Part shown: piece after piece, positions 34,918-45,200 of the stretch
Layout of the letters: each line of letters opens with the position of its first letter
Position numbering within the stretch: the stretch's first letter is position 1
Assembly (NCBI GenBank): GCA_938008165.1
Contig: CALLLP010000020.1
Span: 1 to 59,972 of the forward strand
DNA: 59,972 nt
Reading direction: 5' to 3'
Source of the DNA: an uncultured Neomegalonema sp.
GTDB taxonomy: Bacteria; Pseudomonadota; Alphaproteobacteria; Rhodobacterales; Rhodobacteraceae
The notes under the pieces: generated by a model
The model's database searches: none
Told to the model about the DNA's origin: nothing
Seen by the model: only the letters and a program-made list of their open reading frames with translations
Program-made: the position numbers and the translations under genes

Positions 34918-35179
34918 AAGCGCAACATATTCTAACTGACCGATTTTGTCAAGCTCCGTGCTTGTTGATGAAAATGCTAACCGGGCAACCCTGATCGTAC
35001 CCTACGCACGCCAAGCGGATCGATACGCTTGCGTAATCCTCTGTTTTGAAATCCACCCACTCCCCATGTTGTCAGGACGCGGGGGGTTTACTCGTCTATA
35101 CTGCATGGTGAACAATCACTTCCATCGATTCGCAACGAAATGCGCCGGGCATGAACCCGGCGATAACGGGAGACTATAG
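34918..35179. other. Leader region of the solute-binding-protein gene
   Basis: No gene. Composition returns to normal toward the right. The leader contains a perfect hairpin at 35143-35162 just before the ribosome site GGGAG at 35168-35172. Confidence 0.4.
35143..35162 (+). promoter_or_regulatory. Hairpin in the leader of the solute-binding-protein gene
   Basis: CGCCGGG, loop CATGAA, CCCGGCG: a perfect 7-bp stem ending 17 bases before the start codon. Placed to influence translation or mRNA stability. Confidence 0.4.
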
Positions 35180-36718
35180 ATGAGCTTCATCAAACCGAAC
35201 CGCCGTGAGGTCATGCAATATGGCGGGGCCGCCGCGATTGCACTTTCCGCTGGTGGGGCGATTGCAGCGCCCAAGAAGGGCGGCACGCTGCGCATGGGCA
35301 AGGCCCATGGCCAGACGACCGATTCCTATGATCCGGGTAGCCATGAAAACGGGTTCATGCTCGATTTTACGCATACCATGAACAACTACCTGACCGAAGT
35401 TTCGGCCAGCGGGGACGTCGTGGGCGAACTGGCGGAAAGCTGGGAAGCGTCGGAAGATGCAAAAACCTGGACCTTCAAGCTGCGCGATGCCTCGTTCCAT
35501 AACGATACCAAGGTGACCTCGGCGGATGTTATCGCCTCGATCCGGCACCATATGGGCGAAGATTCCAAATCCGCCGCCAAGCCGATTCTGGAGGCCATCA
35601 CCGACATCAAGGCGATGGGCGATGATGCGGTTGTGTTCGAGCTGGAATCCGGCAATGCGGATTTCCCCTTCATCCTGACCGATTACCACCTGCCCATCGG
35701 CCCGGCCAAGGACGGAACGGTCGATTGGGATGCCGGTATTGGCGCTGGCCCCTATATGCTCGAAGCGTTCGAGCCGGGCGTGCGCGCGACCTTCAAGCGG
35801 TTCGACGGATACTGGAAGCCGAACAGCGCACATTTCGATTCGGTCGAATTGCTGGCCATCGTCGACCCGGCGGCGCGCACCACCGCGCTGATCACCGGCG
35901 AAGTCGATGCGATCGACCGGGTTGAGCTGAAGACCGTCAACCTGCTCAAACGCCGGAAAAACCTCAATATCGAGACGACGGACGGCACCCAGCATTACAC
36001 CTTTGTCATGAACACGACGACCGGACCCTATGACGATGTGAATGTCCGCCTTGCTCTGAAACATGCGATCAACCGCGAGGAACTGGTCGATAAAATCCTT
36101 CAGGGCTATGGCTCGGTCGGAAATGATCATCCCATTGGCCGGGGCCAGCGCTTCTTTGCGCAGGAACTGGAACAGCGCAGCTACGATCCTGACAAGGCCA
36201 AATTCCATATGAAAGAGGCCGGGCTTGATTCGCTGCCCGTGACGCTGAAATCCGCCGATGCGGCCTTTGCCGGTGCCGTCGATGCCGCGGTCCTGTTCTC
36301 AGAAAGCGCCGCAAAAGCCGGGATCGATATGAAGATCGAACGTGTGCCCAATGATGGCTACTGGTCGAATGTCTGGATGCAAGAGCCGTTCTGTGCCTGC
36401 TACTGGGGCGGTCGTCCGACGGCGGACTGGATGTTCTCCACGGCCTATAAGGGCGGTGTGAACTGGAACGATGCCTATTGGACGAATGATCGCTTCGATT
36501 CCCTGCTTCTGGAAGCGCGATCCGAACTCGACGAGGGCAAGCGCCGCGAGATGTATGCCGAAATGCAGGGCCTCGTGCGCGACGATGGCGGCACCATCGT
36601 GCCGATGTTCGCACAATACGTCTTCGCCACCTCGAACAAGGTCGCCCATGCCGAGCAAATGGGGTCGAACTGGGATCTCGATGGCGGCCGCTGGGCCGAG
36701 CGTTGGTGGTTCGCCTGA
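35180..36718 (+). CDS. ABC solute-binding protein family 5 (peptide/nickel type)
   Basis: A 512-residue family-5 extracytoplasmic binding protein: Tat-like signal (NRREVMQYGGAAAIALSAGG), then GGTLRMG, LAESWEASEDAKTWTFKLRDASFH, IGAGPYMLEAFEPG and NTTTGPYDDVNVRLALKHAINRE, all characteristic of DppA/OppA relatives. Typical ligands are peptides, but many alphaproteobacterial members take opines, amines or sugars. No permease or ATPase gene is adjacent, so it is an orphan. The gene ends just before a strong terminator. Confidence 0.9.
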   Translation: MSFIKPNRREVMQYGGAAAIALSAGGAIAAPKKGGTLRMGKAHGQTTDSYDPGSHENGFMLDFTHTMNNYLTEVSASGDVVGELAESWEASEDAKTWTFKLRDASFHNDTKVTSADVIASIRHHMGEDSKSAAKPILEAITDIKAMGDDAVVFELESGNADFPFILTDYHLPIGPAKDGTVDWDAGIGAGPYMLEAFEPGVRATFKRFDGYWKPNSAHFDSVELLAIVDPAARTTALITGEVDAIDRVELKTVNLLKRRKNLNIETTDGTQHYTFVMNTTTGPYDDVNVRLALKHAINREELVDKILQGYGSVGNDHPIGRGQRFFAQELEQRSYDPDKAKFHMKEAGLDSLPVTLKSADAAFAGAVDAAVLFSESAAKAGIDMKIERVPNDGYWSNVWMQEPFCACYWGGRPTADWMFSTAYKGGVNWNDAYWTNDRFDSLLLEARSELDEGKRREMYAEMQGLVRDDGGTIVPMFAQYVFATSNKVAHAEQMGSNWDLDGGRWAERWWFA

Positions 36719-36741
36719 TCCATCAGGGATCGCAATATCCT

Positions 36742-36770
36742 GCGCCGCCCCTTCACGGGGGCGGCGCTTT
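36742..36770 (+). terminator. Terminator after the solute-binding protein
   Basis: GCGCCGCCCC (36742-36751) pairs perfectly with GGGGCGGCGC (36758-36767) around a 6-base loop, followed by TTT. It separates the binding-protein gene from the esterase gene. Confidence 0.75.
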
Positions 36771-36787
36771 GCTGTGCGGGAGGGCAG

Positions 36788-37678
36788 ATGACCGACCCCT
36801 ATGACGCCGAAACCCTCGCATGGATCGAGATGACCGAACATGCCAATGCGCCCGACGGCGCTGATATCGCCGGGATTCGCACAGCCTACGAAGCGATGCG
36901 CGCCCGGCTGCATGGCGGCCGCCCCAGCGGCATGACGGTCGAGGACCTGACCCTCGCGGACAGGCCCGCGCGGCGCTATATCGGCGGGGCGCGGGGGCGG
37001 GTGCTGTTTTTCCATGGCGGGGGCTATGTCGTGGGATCGCTGGACAGCCATGACGACCTATGCGCAGCCCTCGCCGAACGCACCGAATGCGAGATCGTCG
37101 CGCTGGCCTATCGCCTTGCGCCAGAGCATCCGTTTCCTGCGGCGTATGACGATGCCCTCGCGGCGGCGAAGGCGCTGGACGGACCTTTGATTCTGGTCGG
37201 CGATTCGGCAGGGGGCACGCTGGCGGCGGGGGTATCGCTCGCCCTGCGCGGCACAGGCAAAATCAGGGGACAGGTGCTGGCCTATCCGGCGCTGGGCGGG
37301 CAAGCGCTGGGGCTGCCCTCCTATACCGAAAAAGCGACCGCGCGGCTTCTGACGACCGAGGAAATGGCATGGTACCATGCCCAGTGGAACGCGCCCAAGG
37401 GCGACCCGCGCGCCGCGCCGCTGCTGGCCACAGACCTGACGGGCGTTGCCCCCTGCACGATCTTCGCAGCCGCCGAAGACCCCCTGCGCGACGATGCGGC
37501 GGCCTTTGCGGGTCGCCTGCGCGCGGCGGGGGTCAGCGCGCAGGCGCATGTCGAGAAAGGGCTACCACACAGCTATCTGTTCGCCCGCCATCACAGCCCC
37601 CGCGCGGCGGCGGCTTTCGAGCGGGTTGCCGGGGCGGTGCGCGATTGCACGCCCGCCCCGACCGTCAGATCTTCTTGA
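36788..37678 (+). CDS. Alpha/beta hydrolase, HSL/family IV esterase
   Basis: The 296-residue protein has the oxyanion motif FFHGGGYVVGS, nucleophile motif GDSAGG, acid residue in AEDPLRDD and catalytic His in GLPHSYL, the complete hormone-sensitive-lipase family IV arrangement. It lacks a signal peptide, so it is cytoplasmic. Likely acts on short acyl esters or a pathway lactone. Its last 14 bases overlap the convergent small gene. Confidence 0.9.
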   Translation: MTDPYDAETLAWIEMTEHANAPDGADIAGIRTAYEAMRARLHGGRPSGMTVEDLTLADRPARRYIGGARGRVLFFHGGGYVVGSLDSHDDLCAALAERTECEIVALAYRLAPEHPFPAAYDDALAAAKALDGPLILVGDSAGGTLAAGVSLALRGTGKIRGQVLAYPALGGQALGLPSYTEKATARLLTTEEMAWYHAQWNAPKGDPRAAPLLATDLTGVAPCTIFAAAEDPLRDDAAAFAGRLRAAGVSAQAHVEKGLPHSYLFARHHSPRAAAAFERVAGAVRDCTPAPTVRSS

Positions 37679-37880
37679 ACTGAATCCGGTCCGATCTCAG
37701 GAACCGGGGAACAAGCAACGCCCTCAGACCCTTGCGGCAATTGGGGCACCGATAATCGGCCCCCTCATGGCGCAGAAAGTTTGCCGCTCGCGTCGCAATC
37801 AGAACCATGGGCGTACCGAAGACGGTGCATGCGCACCGTAAATCAAGGTTTTGAGGCTGGAGTCTTTGGGTATGAAACAT
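37665..37880 (-). CDS. Tiny Cys-rich (zinc-ribbon-like) protein
   Basis: A 71-residue basic protein with Cys-x-Cys at residues 16-18 and Cys-x-x-Cys at 45-48 (RCPNC), spacing suited to one zinc ion. An excellent ribosome site AAGGAGG lies 8 bases upstream of the ATG, the main reason for accepting so short a gene. It is convergent with and overlaps the esterase gene by 14 bp. Function unknown; nucleic-acid binding is possible. Confidence 0.6.
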   Translation of the reverse strand: MFHTQRLQPQNLDLRCACTVFGTPMVLIATRAANFLRHEGADYRCPNCRKGLRALLVPRFLRSDRIQFKKI

Positions 37881-38276
37881 AACAGCGTCCTCCTTCGGTC
37901 TTCGGTTTTCGATCTCTTTCTAAAACACGGCACAGGGCCGCGATCCGCGCAAAAGCACGGGTTGGGCTAGGGGTTGCAGGGGTGCTCTGTGTGATCGGGT
38001 TGTGAGGATACCGACAGCCGGTGAGCAAACCGGAAGCGGCGGTCTGGGGCGCTGACAAGAACAGCGCGGTTCATCGGTGACGCCCTGCCCGCGCATGAAG
38101 CACAAGGGGCCGTCTGGATCACGCGGATAACCGTTAGAGATACAACGGACGATTTTCAAGATCGCAATTCTACTTTCAAGTGCAATTCAGGAAATGTTGA
38201 TTTTTTGTAACACTGGTTTTCCCCGATACATCGGTCAACACTGGCGACGAGTGCACTCACTGGAGGAGCCATCCCC
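37881..38276. other. 396-bp intergenic region before the CocE-like gene
   Basis: No gene with codon bias or ribosome site. The last 130 bases are AT-rich and probably hold the promoter. AACACTGG occurs at 38209-38216 and 38237-38244, and CACTGG again at 38258-38263, immediately before GGAGGAG of the next gene, a possible operator array. No terminator or RNA motif recognised. Confidence 0.4.
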
Positions 38277-40223
38277 ATGACCATCCGCATGCGCGAAAAC
38301 CTGTGGTTGCCCCTGCCCGATGGACGGCGATTGGCGGCGAAGCTGTGGCTGCCGGAAGGGCATGGACGCGCCCCGGCAATCCTCGAATACCTGCCCTATC
38401 GCAAGCGGGACGGCACCGCCCCGCGCGATGCGACGACGCATCCGGTCTTTGCTCAGGCGGGCTATGCCTGCATCCGTGTCGACATCGCCGGGACCGGCGA
38501 TTCGGACGGGGTTTTCGACGACGAATATTCCGAACAGGAACTGTCCGATGGCGAGGCGGTCATCGACTGGGTGTCGCGTCAGGACTGGTGTGACGGTCAG
38601 GTCGGGATGATCGGGATTTCGTGGGGTGGTTTCAACGGGTTGCAACTGGCCTATCGCCGCCCCCCCGCATTGAAAGCCATCGTGACAGTTTGCTCGACAG
38701 TGGATCGGTATGCGGACGATATTCATTATATGGATGGATGCCTGCTGACCGATAATTTCAACTGGGCGGGGCAAATGCACGCCTATCAGACGCGTCCGCC
38801 GGACCCGGCCCTGCGCGACGGGGACTGGCGCGCCCGGTGGCTGGAGCGGATCGAGACACTGCCTTTCATGGCCGTGGACTGGCTGGCCCATCCGACGCGG
38901 GACGCTTTCTGGAAGCATGGGTCGGTCTGCGAGGATTACGGGCGGATCGAGGCGGCGACGCTGGCCATTGGCGGCTGGACGGATGCCTATGTCAACGCAC
39001 CGCTCGCGCTGGTCGAGAACCTCGACGCCCCCGCCGCCGCCCTGCTTGGCCCGTGGGAGCATAAATACCCGCATATCGCAAAGACGAACCCGGCGGATTT
39101 CCACGGCGAGGTGCTGAACTGGTTCGACCGCTGGATGCGCGGCGGGTCTGTAGAGGTACCCCAGACACGCGCCTATCTGCTGGATTGGGATACCCCCTCG
39201 CCCCATTACCGGGATCGTCCGGGCCGATGGGTGAGCGCGCCGAAGCCCGAACCGTTGACGCTCTATCCCGATACGGGAAGAAATCTGGGCGACCTGCGCG
39301 GATCGGGCGATGTTGCGGTGAACTCGCCTGCGACGGTCGGGGCCGCATCGGCATATTTCTGCGTCGGTATGCGGATCGGGAACGAATTAGCGGTGGATCA
39401 GGGACCGGACGATGCGGCATCGGCCTGTTTCGACACCGCCCCTCTGGGCGAGGATATGGATCTTCTTGGCCGGGCGGAGATGACGATCGGTTTTTCGGTC
39501 GATAAGCCGGTCGCACAAGTCTGCCTGCGGCTATGCGATGTCTCGCCGGAGGGGGAATCGGCACGGATCAGCTATCGCGGATTCAACCTGTGCCACCATG
39601 GCGGACATGACGCGCCCAAGATGCTGGAACCGGGGCAACGCTATACGGCGCGGGTGAGGCTCAATACCTGCGGCTATCGGGTGGCGGCGGGGCATCGGCT
39701 GCGGCTGGCCGTCTCGACGGGGTACTGGCCGGTCATCTGGCCCGCGCCGGAGGCCGCAACGGTGACTCTGCATCTTGAGGATTGCGCCCTGACCTTGCCG
39801 AAAGTGCAGGCGCAGGAAACCGAAGGCCCCCCCGGCCCGCGCGACTTTCCCACCCGCGACGCCGACATATTGCGCGCCCCCGACAGCCGCACGGAACGGC
39901 GGGTCGAGGAGGATGGGACGCTGGTTCTGGAAACCCATGACGATTTTGGCATGGCCCGCGACGGCGCGCATGGCCTGGCCGATGGTTCGACCGTAACACA
40001 GCGGTTTTCGATCCACCCCGAAGACCCCCTCAGCGCCGACCACTGGTCGCAATGGGAATTCACCTTTGCCCGCGAAGGATGGGCCGTGCGGGTCGTCACC
40101 GAAAACCGCATGACCGCCACCGCCGATGCCTTCCGCCTATGGCGAAAGACGACCGCTTACGACGGTGAAACGGTGGTCGCGGAGCGCGAACTATGCGAGG
40201 ACGTGAACCGGGGATTTTTCTAA
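38277..40223 (+). CDS. CocE/NonD-family hydrolase (peptidase S15 type)
   Basis: The 648-residue protein has the N-terminal alpha/beta hydrolase domain with nucleophile GISWGG (about residues 117-122), RVDIAGTGDSDG and a C-terminal jelly-roll X-Pro dipeptidyl-peptidase-like domain (LRLCDVSPEGESARISYRGF...ARVRLNTCGYRVAAGHRLRLAVST). Family members cleave esters (cocaine esterase), beta-lactam side chains or X-Pro peptides. No signal peptide. GGAGGAG lies 8 bases before the ATG. It is followed after 25 bp by the Ldh_2 gene, likely in one transcript. Confidence 0.88.
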   Translation: MTIRMRENLWLPLPDGRRLAAKLWLPEGHGRAPAILEYLPYRKRDGTAPRDATTHPVFAQAGYACIRVDIAGTGDSDGVFDDEYSEQELSDGEAVIDWVSRQDWCDGQVGMIGISWGGFNGLQLAYRRPPALKAIVTVCSTVDRYADDIHYMDGCLLTDNFNWAGQMHAYQTRPPDPALRDGDWRARWLERIETLPFMAVDWLAHPTRDAFWKHGSVCEDYGRIEAATLAIGGWTDAYVNAPLALVENLDAPAAALLGPWEHKYPHIAKTNPADFHGEVLNWFDRWMRGGSVEVPQTRAYLLDWDTPSPHYRDRPGRWVSAPKPEPLTLYPDTGRNLGDLRGSGDVAVNSPATVGAASAYFCVGMRIGNELAVDQGPDDAASACFDTAPLGEDMDLLGRAEMTIGFSVDKPVAQVCLRLCDVSPEGESARISYRGFNLCHHGGHDAPKMLEPGQRYTARVRLNTCGYRVAAGHRLRLAVSTGYWPVIWPAPEAATVTLHLEDCALTLPKVQAQETEGPPGPRDFPTRDADILRAPDSRTERRVEEDGTLVLETHDDFGMARDGAHGLADGSTVTQRFSIHPEDPLSADHWSQWEFTFAREGWAVRVVTENRMTATADAFRLWRKTTAYDGETVVAERELCEDVNRGFF

Positions 40224-40248
40224 GCCGGTTTACACAACAGGGGGTTTC

Positions 40249-41256
40249 ATGTCCGACACCATCGCTATCGAGGATGCTCAAACGCTGGTCGCCAATGCCT
40301 TGATCGCCAGCGGATGCACACCGGGCAACGCCCTGAGCGTTGCACAGGCGCTGATCGCCGCCGAGATCGACGGACAGGCCGGACATGGATTGAGCCGCGT
40401 CGGGTCGTATTGCGCGCAGGTCAAGGCGGGCAAGGTCGATGGCGCAGCCACCCCGACGGTCGAGCGGCCCCGGCCCGGCTGGGTCACAGTCGATGCGGGG
40501 CATGGCTTTGCCTTTCCCGCCTTTGAATTGGCCATCGATGCGATCTCCGCCGCCGCCGCCGAAACCGGCATCGCCGCCGCCACCATCGCCCGTTCGCACC
40601 ATTGCGGACAAGCGGGACGGCACGTGGAGCGGCTCGCGGATCGGGGATGCGTCGGGCTGCTATTCGCCAATACGCCTGAAGCAATGGCCCCATGGGGCGG
40701 CTCGAAACCGTTATTCGGCACCAATCCCATCGCCTTTGCCGCGCCGCGCCGGGGAGAGGCGTCGCTTGTGATCGACCTGTCCCTGTCGGTCGTCGCGCGG
40801 GGCAAGGTGATGGCCGCCTCCAAACGCGGCGAGGCGATCCCCGAAGGCTGGGCGCTCGATGCGGACGGCAACCCGACCACCGATCCAAAGGCGGCGCTGG
40901 GCGGCTCGATGGTGCCGATGGGCGAGGCAAAAGGAGCCGCGCTGGCCCTGATGGTCGAGGTCATGGCGGCGGCCCTGACCGGCGGTCGCTTTGGCTTCGA
41001 GGCAACCTCGTTCCTCAATGCCGAAGGAGGACCGCCCGATGTGGGTCAGTTCCTGCTCGCCATCGACATCCGTGCGACGGCGGGCGAGGCGTTTCTCGAC
41101 CGGATGACCCTTTTGACCGATGCGATGCTGTCACAAGAAGGCGTGCGCCTGCCCGGCACCTCGCGCCTTGCCAAGCGCGACGCAGCGGAACGGGACGGCA
41201 TGGCGATCAGCGCGGCGGCGATGGCGGAATTACGGGCCTTGGCCGATCCCGACTGA
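40249..41256 (+). CDS. Ldh_2-family NAD(P)H dehydrogenase
   Basis: A 335-residue member of the malate/L-sulfolactate/ureidoglycolate/pyrroline-2-carboxylate dehydrogenase family, unrelated to Rossmann dehydrogenases. Motifs: AAEIDGQAGHGLSRV, SHHCGQAGRHVERLA with the catalytic His, GTNPIAFAAP, and MGEAKGAALALMVEV. In this family the 2-hydroxyacid or cyclic imine used cannot be predicted. A sulfolactate dehydrogenase would fit the SuyAB-like operon 9 kb away, and a pyrroline-2-carboxylate reductase would fit the OCD and enolase-type genes. Confidence 0.85.
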   Translation: MSDTIAIEDAQTLVANALIASGCTPGNALSVAQALIAAEIDGQAGHGLSRVGSYCAQVKAGKVDGAATPTVERPRPGWVTVDAGHGFAFPAFELAIDAISAAAAETGIAAATIARSHHCGQAGRHVERLADRGCVGLLFANTPEAMAPWGGSKPLFGTNPIAFAAPRRGEASLVIDLSLSVVARGKVMAASKRGEAIPEGWALDADGNPTTDPKAALGGSMVPMGEAKGAALALMVEVMAAALTGGRFGFEATSFLNAEGGPPDVGQFLLAIDIRATAGEAFLDRMTLLTDAMLSQEGVRLPGTSRLAKRDAAERDGMAISAAAMAELRALADPD

Positions 41257-41399
41257 GACACTACCGACGCGCGGCGATGCCTGACGGCCCCCAGATCACG
41301 CGTTATTATCAGAGGTTGCGGCCCCGCGCTGGAAACACAGGATTAGCAAGCGAAACCGCCAGATTTGGATCAACCCTACCGATGAAATGGAATAGATCG

Positions 41400-42203
41400 A
41401 TGATACGAACCCTCCTCTCCCCTCTGGTCACCCCTCTGGTTTTCGTCTTCACCCTCGCGGCAGGCCCGGCCGCCGCCGAAATGTGCACCGGCTACGGACC
41501 GCAAACCCCGCGCGATATTGCGAAAAAAGGCGGGTTGAACGCGCGCATCCTCGCCCTTGCCCCGCCTGCATCGGAGATGAACCTGTGCAACATCCATCTG
41601 CATGTGAATGCCGAGCATAAGGGACCGGGATTTTCGGTCTTCGGCGGCAAGGGCCTGCATGGCGGTTGGAAATGCAACGAAACCGACAGCCTGACCCCCG
41701 CCGAACTCGACGATCCGACGAAGGGCGAGGGCGCCTATAAAGGCATCGTCCCCGGCGATACGATCGAGGTGCATTGGGTGCACAGCTCCTGCGACATCAC
41801 CCCCGGCAAGGGTCTTGGCTCGTGCCTCAGCGACGCTTGTGCCAATCCGGCGTTGCGGGTGGAGGCGCAGGTCTTTCTCGTAGTCAACGATCCTGAAAAT
41901 GCCCTCGACTTTGCCGATTTTGCCTATGCGGGCACGGTCGTGAACGGGCTGCATCAGGCGCGGACCCTCCCTTCGGGCACTGGCGAGCCTGTCGTTTTCG
42001 GCGGCTCCACCACCGGGCCGAAATATACCGAGCAAACCTGCTCGCCCCTTCAGGTGACATGGAGCGTGCGCCCACAATGCGCCAAGATCGACATCACGTC
42101 GCTTCATAACTGGGCCAAGGACGGCAATGTCTTCGAAGAAGAAGAGGCCCATGGCGTGCGCCAACTGGTCACTGCACGGGAATTGCTGTCGCAGATCGAC
42201 TAA
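41400..42203 (+). CDS. Secreted delta-class carbonic-anhydrase-like protein
   Basis: The 267-residue protein has a signal peptide (about residues 1-25, ending Ala-Ala-Ala) and a mature domain with His-x-His in CNIHLHVNAEHKG and a further His in IEVHWVHSSCD, the spacing of the zinc triad in alpha-like carbonic anhydrases. Several Cys pairs suggest periplasmic disulfides. It resembles bacterial proteins assigned to the delta-class carbonic anhydrase family, so periplasmic CO2/bicarbonate interconversion is the likely role. The start could be ATG 41382; 41400 has GGAA 7 bases upstream. Confidence 0.72.
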   Translation: MIRTLLSPLVTPLVFVFTLAAGPAAAEMCTGYGPQTPRDIAKKGGLNARILALAPPASEMNLCNIHLHVNAEHKGPGFSVFGGKGLHGGWKCNETDSLTPAELDDPTKGEGAYKGIVPGDTIEVHWVHSSCDITPGKGLGSCLSDACANPALRVEAQVFLVVNDPENALDFADFAYAGTVVNGLHQARTLPSGTGEPVVFGGSTTGPKYTEQTCSPLQVTWSVRPQCAKIDITSLHNWAKDGNVFEEEEAHGVRQLVTARELLSQID

Positions 42204-42293
42204 TCCGACACAGTGAGGATGGTCCGTTGCGCCAAGGGGTGCGGCGGACTACATAGGGCGTCCTGACCAACTCTCGGCTGCGAGGCCGCCTGA

Positions 42294-45200
42294 ATGTCCG
42301 CTTCTCATCCGAGGGACCATACCGTTACGGCGGTTTTGGGCCCGACCAATACTGGCAAGACAACCTATGCCATCGAGCGGATGCTGGGTCACAAGACCGG
42401 CGTTATGGGCTTTCCGCTGCGCCTTTTGGCGCGGGAGGTCTATGATCGCTGTGTCGAATTGCGCGGGCCGTCGGTCGTGGCGCTGGTGACGGGCGAGGAA
42501 AAAATCGTCCCGCCCAATGCGAAATATTTCATCTGTACCGTCGAATCGATGCCGGTCGAGACGGGCGCGGCCTTTCTGGCCGTCGATGAGATCCAGCTTT
42601 GCGCCGACCCGGAGCGCGGGCATGTCTTCACCGACCGCCTGCTCAATGCGCGCGGTATGCACGAAACGCTGTTCCTCGGCGCTCTGACGATGAAGGAACG
42701 GATCGAACAATTGATCCCGACCGCACGCTATCACTTTCGCGAGCGGTTTTCCGTGCTCTCCTATGCCGGATCGAAGAAGATCAGCCGCCTGCCCCAACGC
42801 TCGGCCATCGTCGCCTTTTCGACGGATCAGGTCTATGCCATCGCCGAATTGATCCGGCGGCAGAAGGGCGGCGCGGCGGTCGTGATGGGCGCGCTGTCAC
42901 CCCGCACCCGCAATGCGCAGGTGAAGATGTTTCAGGAGGGCGAGGTGGAGTATCTCGTGGCCACCGATGCCATCGGGATGGGCCTGAATCTCGACCTGAA
43001 ATCGGTGTGGTTCGCCGGAAAAGCCAAGTTCGACGGGCGCAAACACCGCAATCTTCAGGCGCAGGAGCTGGCCCAGATCGCGGGGCGCGCGGGGCGCTAC
43101 ACGAATGATGGCAGCTTCGGCGTCACGGGCGATTGCCGCCCGCTGGAGCCGGAAATCGTCGACGCCATCGAAGAACATCAGTTCCACCCCGTCGGCTCGC
43201 TGCAATGGCGCAATACGCGCCTGCAATTCGCGACGCCCGAAGCGCTGCTCGCCAGCCTCGACTTTCCCGCCCCGCGCCTTGGCCTGCAACGCACCCGCGA
43301 GGCCGAGGATGTGACGGCATTGCGGATGCTGGCCGCCGATCCGGATATCCAGATGAGCGCGAAGGGCAAAAACGCCGTGCGCCTGCTATGGGATGTCTGC
43401 CAAATCCCCGATTTTCGCAAAACGATGGTCAGCGAACATGTCGATCTGCTGCGACGGCTCTATACTTTCCTGACGACGCAGCAGAGGGTCATCCCGACCG
43501 ACTGGATGGCCCAACAGGTCATCCGAATCGATAAAACGGACGGTGACATCGATGTGTTGTCCAAAAGGCTTGCCTATATCCGCACTTGGACCTACGCCGC
43601 GAACAGGTCGGACTGGCTGGACGATGCCGCCCATTGGCGGGAACGAACGCGTGCGGTAGAGGATCGACTCTCCGACGCACTCCATGCCAAACTGACACAG
43701 CGATTTGTCGACCGCCGCACCAGCGTCTTGATGCAGCGGTTGAAGCAGAAGGAGGAACTGGTGGCCACAGTCGAAAAGGATGGCGGCGTCACCGTCGAGG
43801 GCGAGCATGTCGGGCGAATCGAAGGATTGCGCTTTCAGCCGGACAAGAACGCCGAAGGCGTCCACGCGACCACCTTGCGCGCAGCCAGCACCACCCCCGT
43901 CATCGCCGAGCTGACCCAACGGGTCGAAAAGCTCTATGCGGGCAATGACGGCGATCTGGATTTCACCGAGCAGGGGGGCATCGTCTGGGACAATGTCGTC
44001 ATCGGGCGGCTGACCGCCGGTGCCGACGCCCTGTCGCCCGTCGCGAAGGTCTATGCCGACGAGCTGTTGGAGGCCGTCAGCGTGGAGCGCGCCGAGCGCC
44101 GCCTGCAACAATGGATCGACCGCAAGATCAAAACATTGTTCGAGCCGCTGCTGAGCCTGCGCGACGATGAAAAGATCACCGGCATCGCCCGAGGCGTCGT
44201 GTTCCAGCTGGTCGAGGCGCTGGGCGTTCTGCCCCGCGGCCCGGTGACTCAGGACGTCAAGGCCATCGAACAGGAAACCCGCGCCGTCATGCGCAAGCAT
44301 GGTCTGCGATTCGGTCAATACACCCTGTTCATGCCTGCCCTGCTCAAGCCCGCACCGATGCGCCTGCGCCTCGTGCTCTGGGGCATTGCACAGGGGATGG
44401 ATGAAATCCCCACGCCGCCCCCCCCCGGTGTCGTGACCTTCGCAGCCCCTGACGGGGTGCCAGAGGCTTATTTCCAGATGGCCGGATACCGCAAGGCGGG
44501 TGACCGCGCGCTGCGACTCGACATGCTGGAACGCCTCGCCGACATGACGCGCAGTCTCGATGCCCGCAAGGGATTCGAGGCAACGGCGGATATGCTGTCG
44601 ATCACCGGCCTGACGCTGGAACAATTCGCCTCGTTGATGGACGGTCTGGGCTATCGCGCCGAAAAAGCCGAACGTCCGAAAGTGAAGGCCAAGCCCGCCA
44701 CCGAGCCCGTGGCCGACCCTGCCCCCGAGGCGGCGCAGGCCACGGACGAAGGCGCCCCCGCGCCGGTCGATACGGTTATTTCTGAAGACAGCCCCGCCGA
44801 CGCGCTGGACAGTGCCCCCGCCGCCACAGTTTTCGCCGAAGCGGATACGGCGGCAATCGAAGCCGTCGAGCAAGGCGCCACCGATGTCGATCAGGCCCCG
44901 GAGCGCCCGGTCGAGGAGACACCCGGCGGCGAGGCCACCACCGCGCCCCGCGTTGAGGCAAGCGAGGAGCCGATGGCGGCTCTCTCACAGCCCTCATCGG
45001 TGCCTAAAGAGGCCGAAGGCCAGACCGTCGAGGTCGCCATGGCCGACGCGGCAACGGGCGAGATGGAGACGTTCTACACGTTTCGCATCCTGCCACGCGG
45101 GCGACGGCAGCGCGGTGAAGCCCCCCGCCGGGACACCAATCGCGACGGCGAAACCCGCGCCCCGCGCAAGGAGGGCGACCGCAAGAGCCGTCCCCCCCGC

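Noticed and set aside
34946..35179. 77-codon + strand frame before the solute-binding protein gene
   Set aside because: It spans the leader hairpin and ribosome site of the next gene and lacks codon bias.
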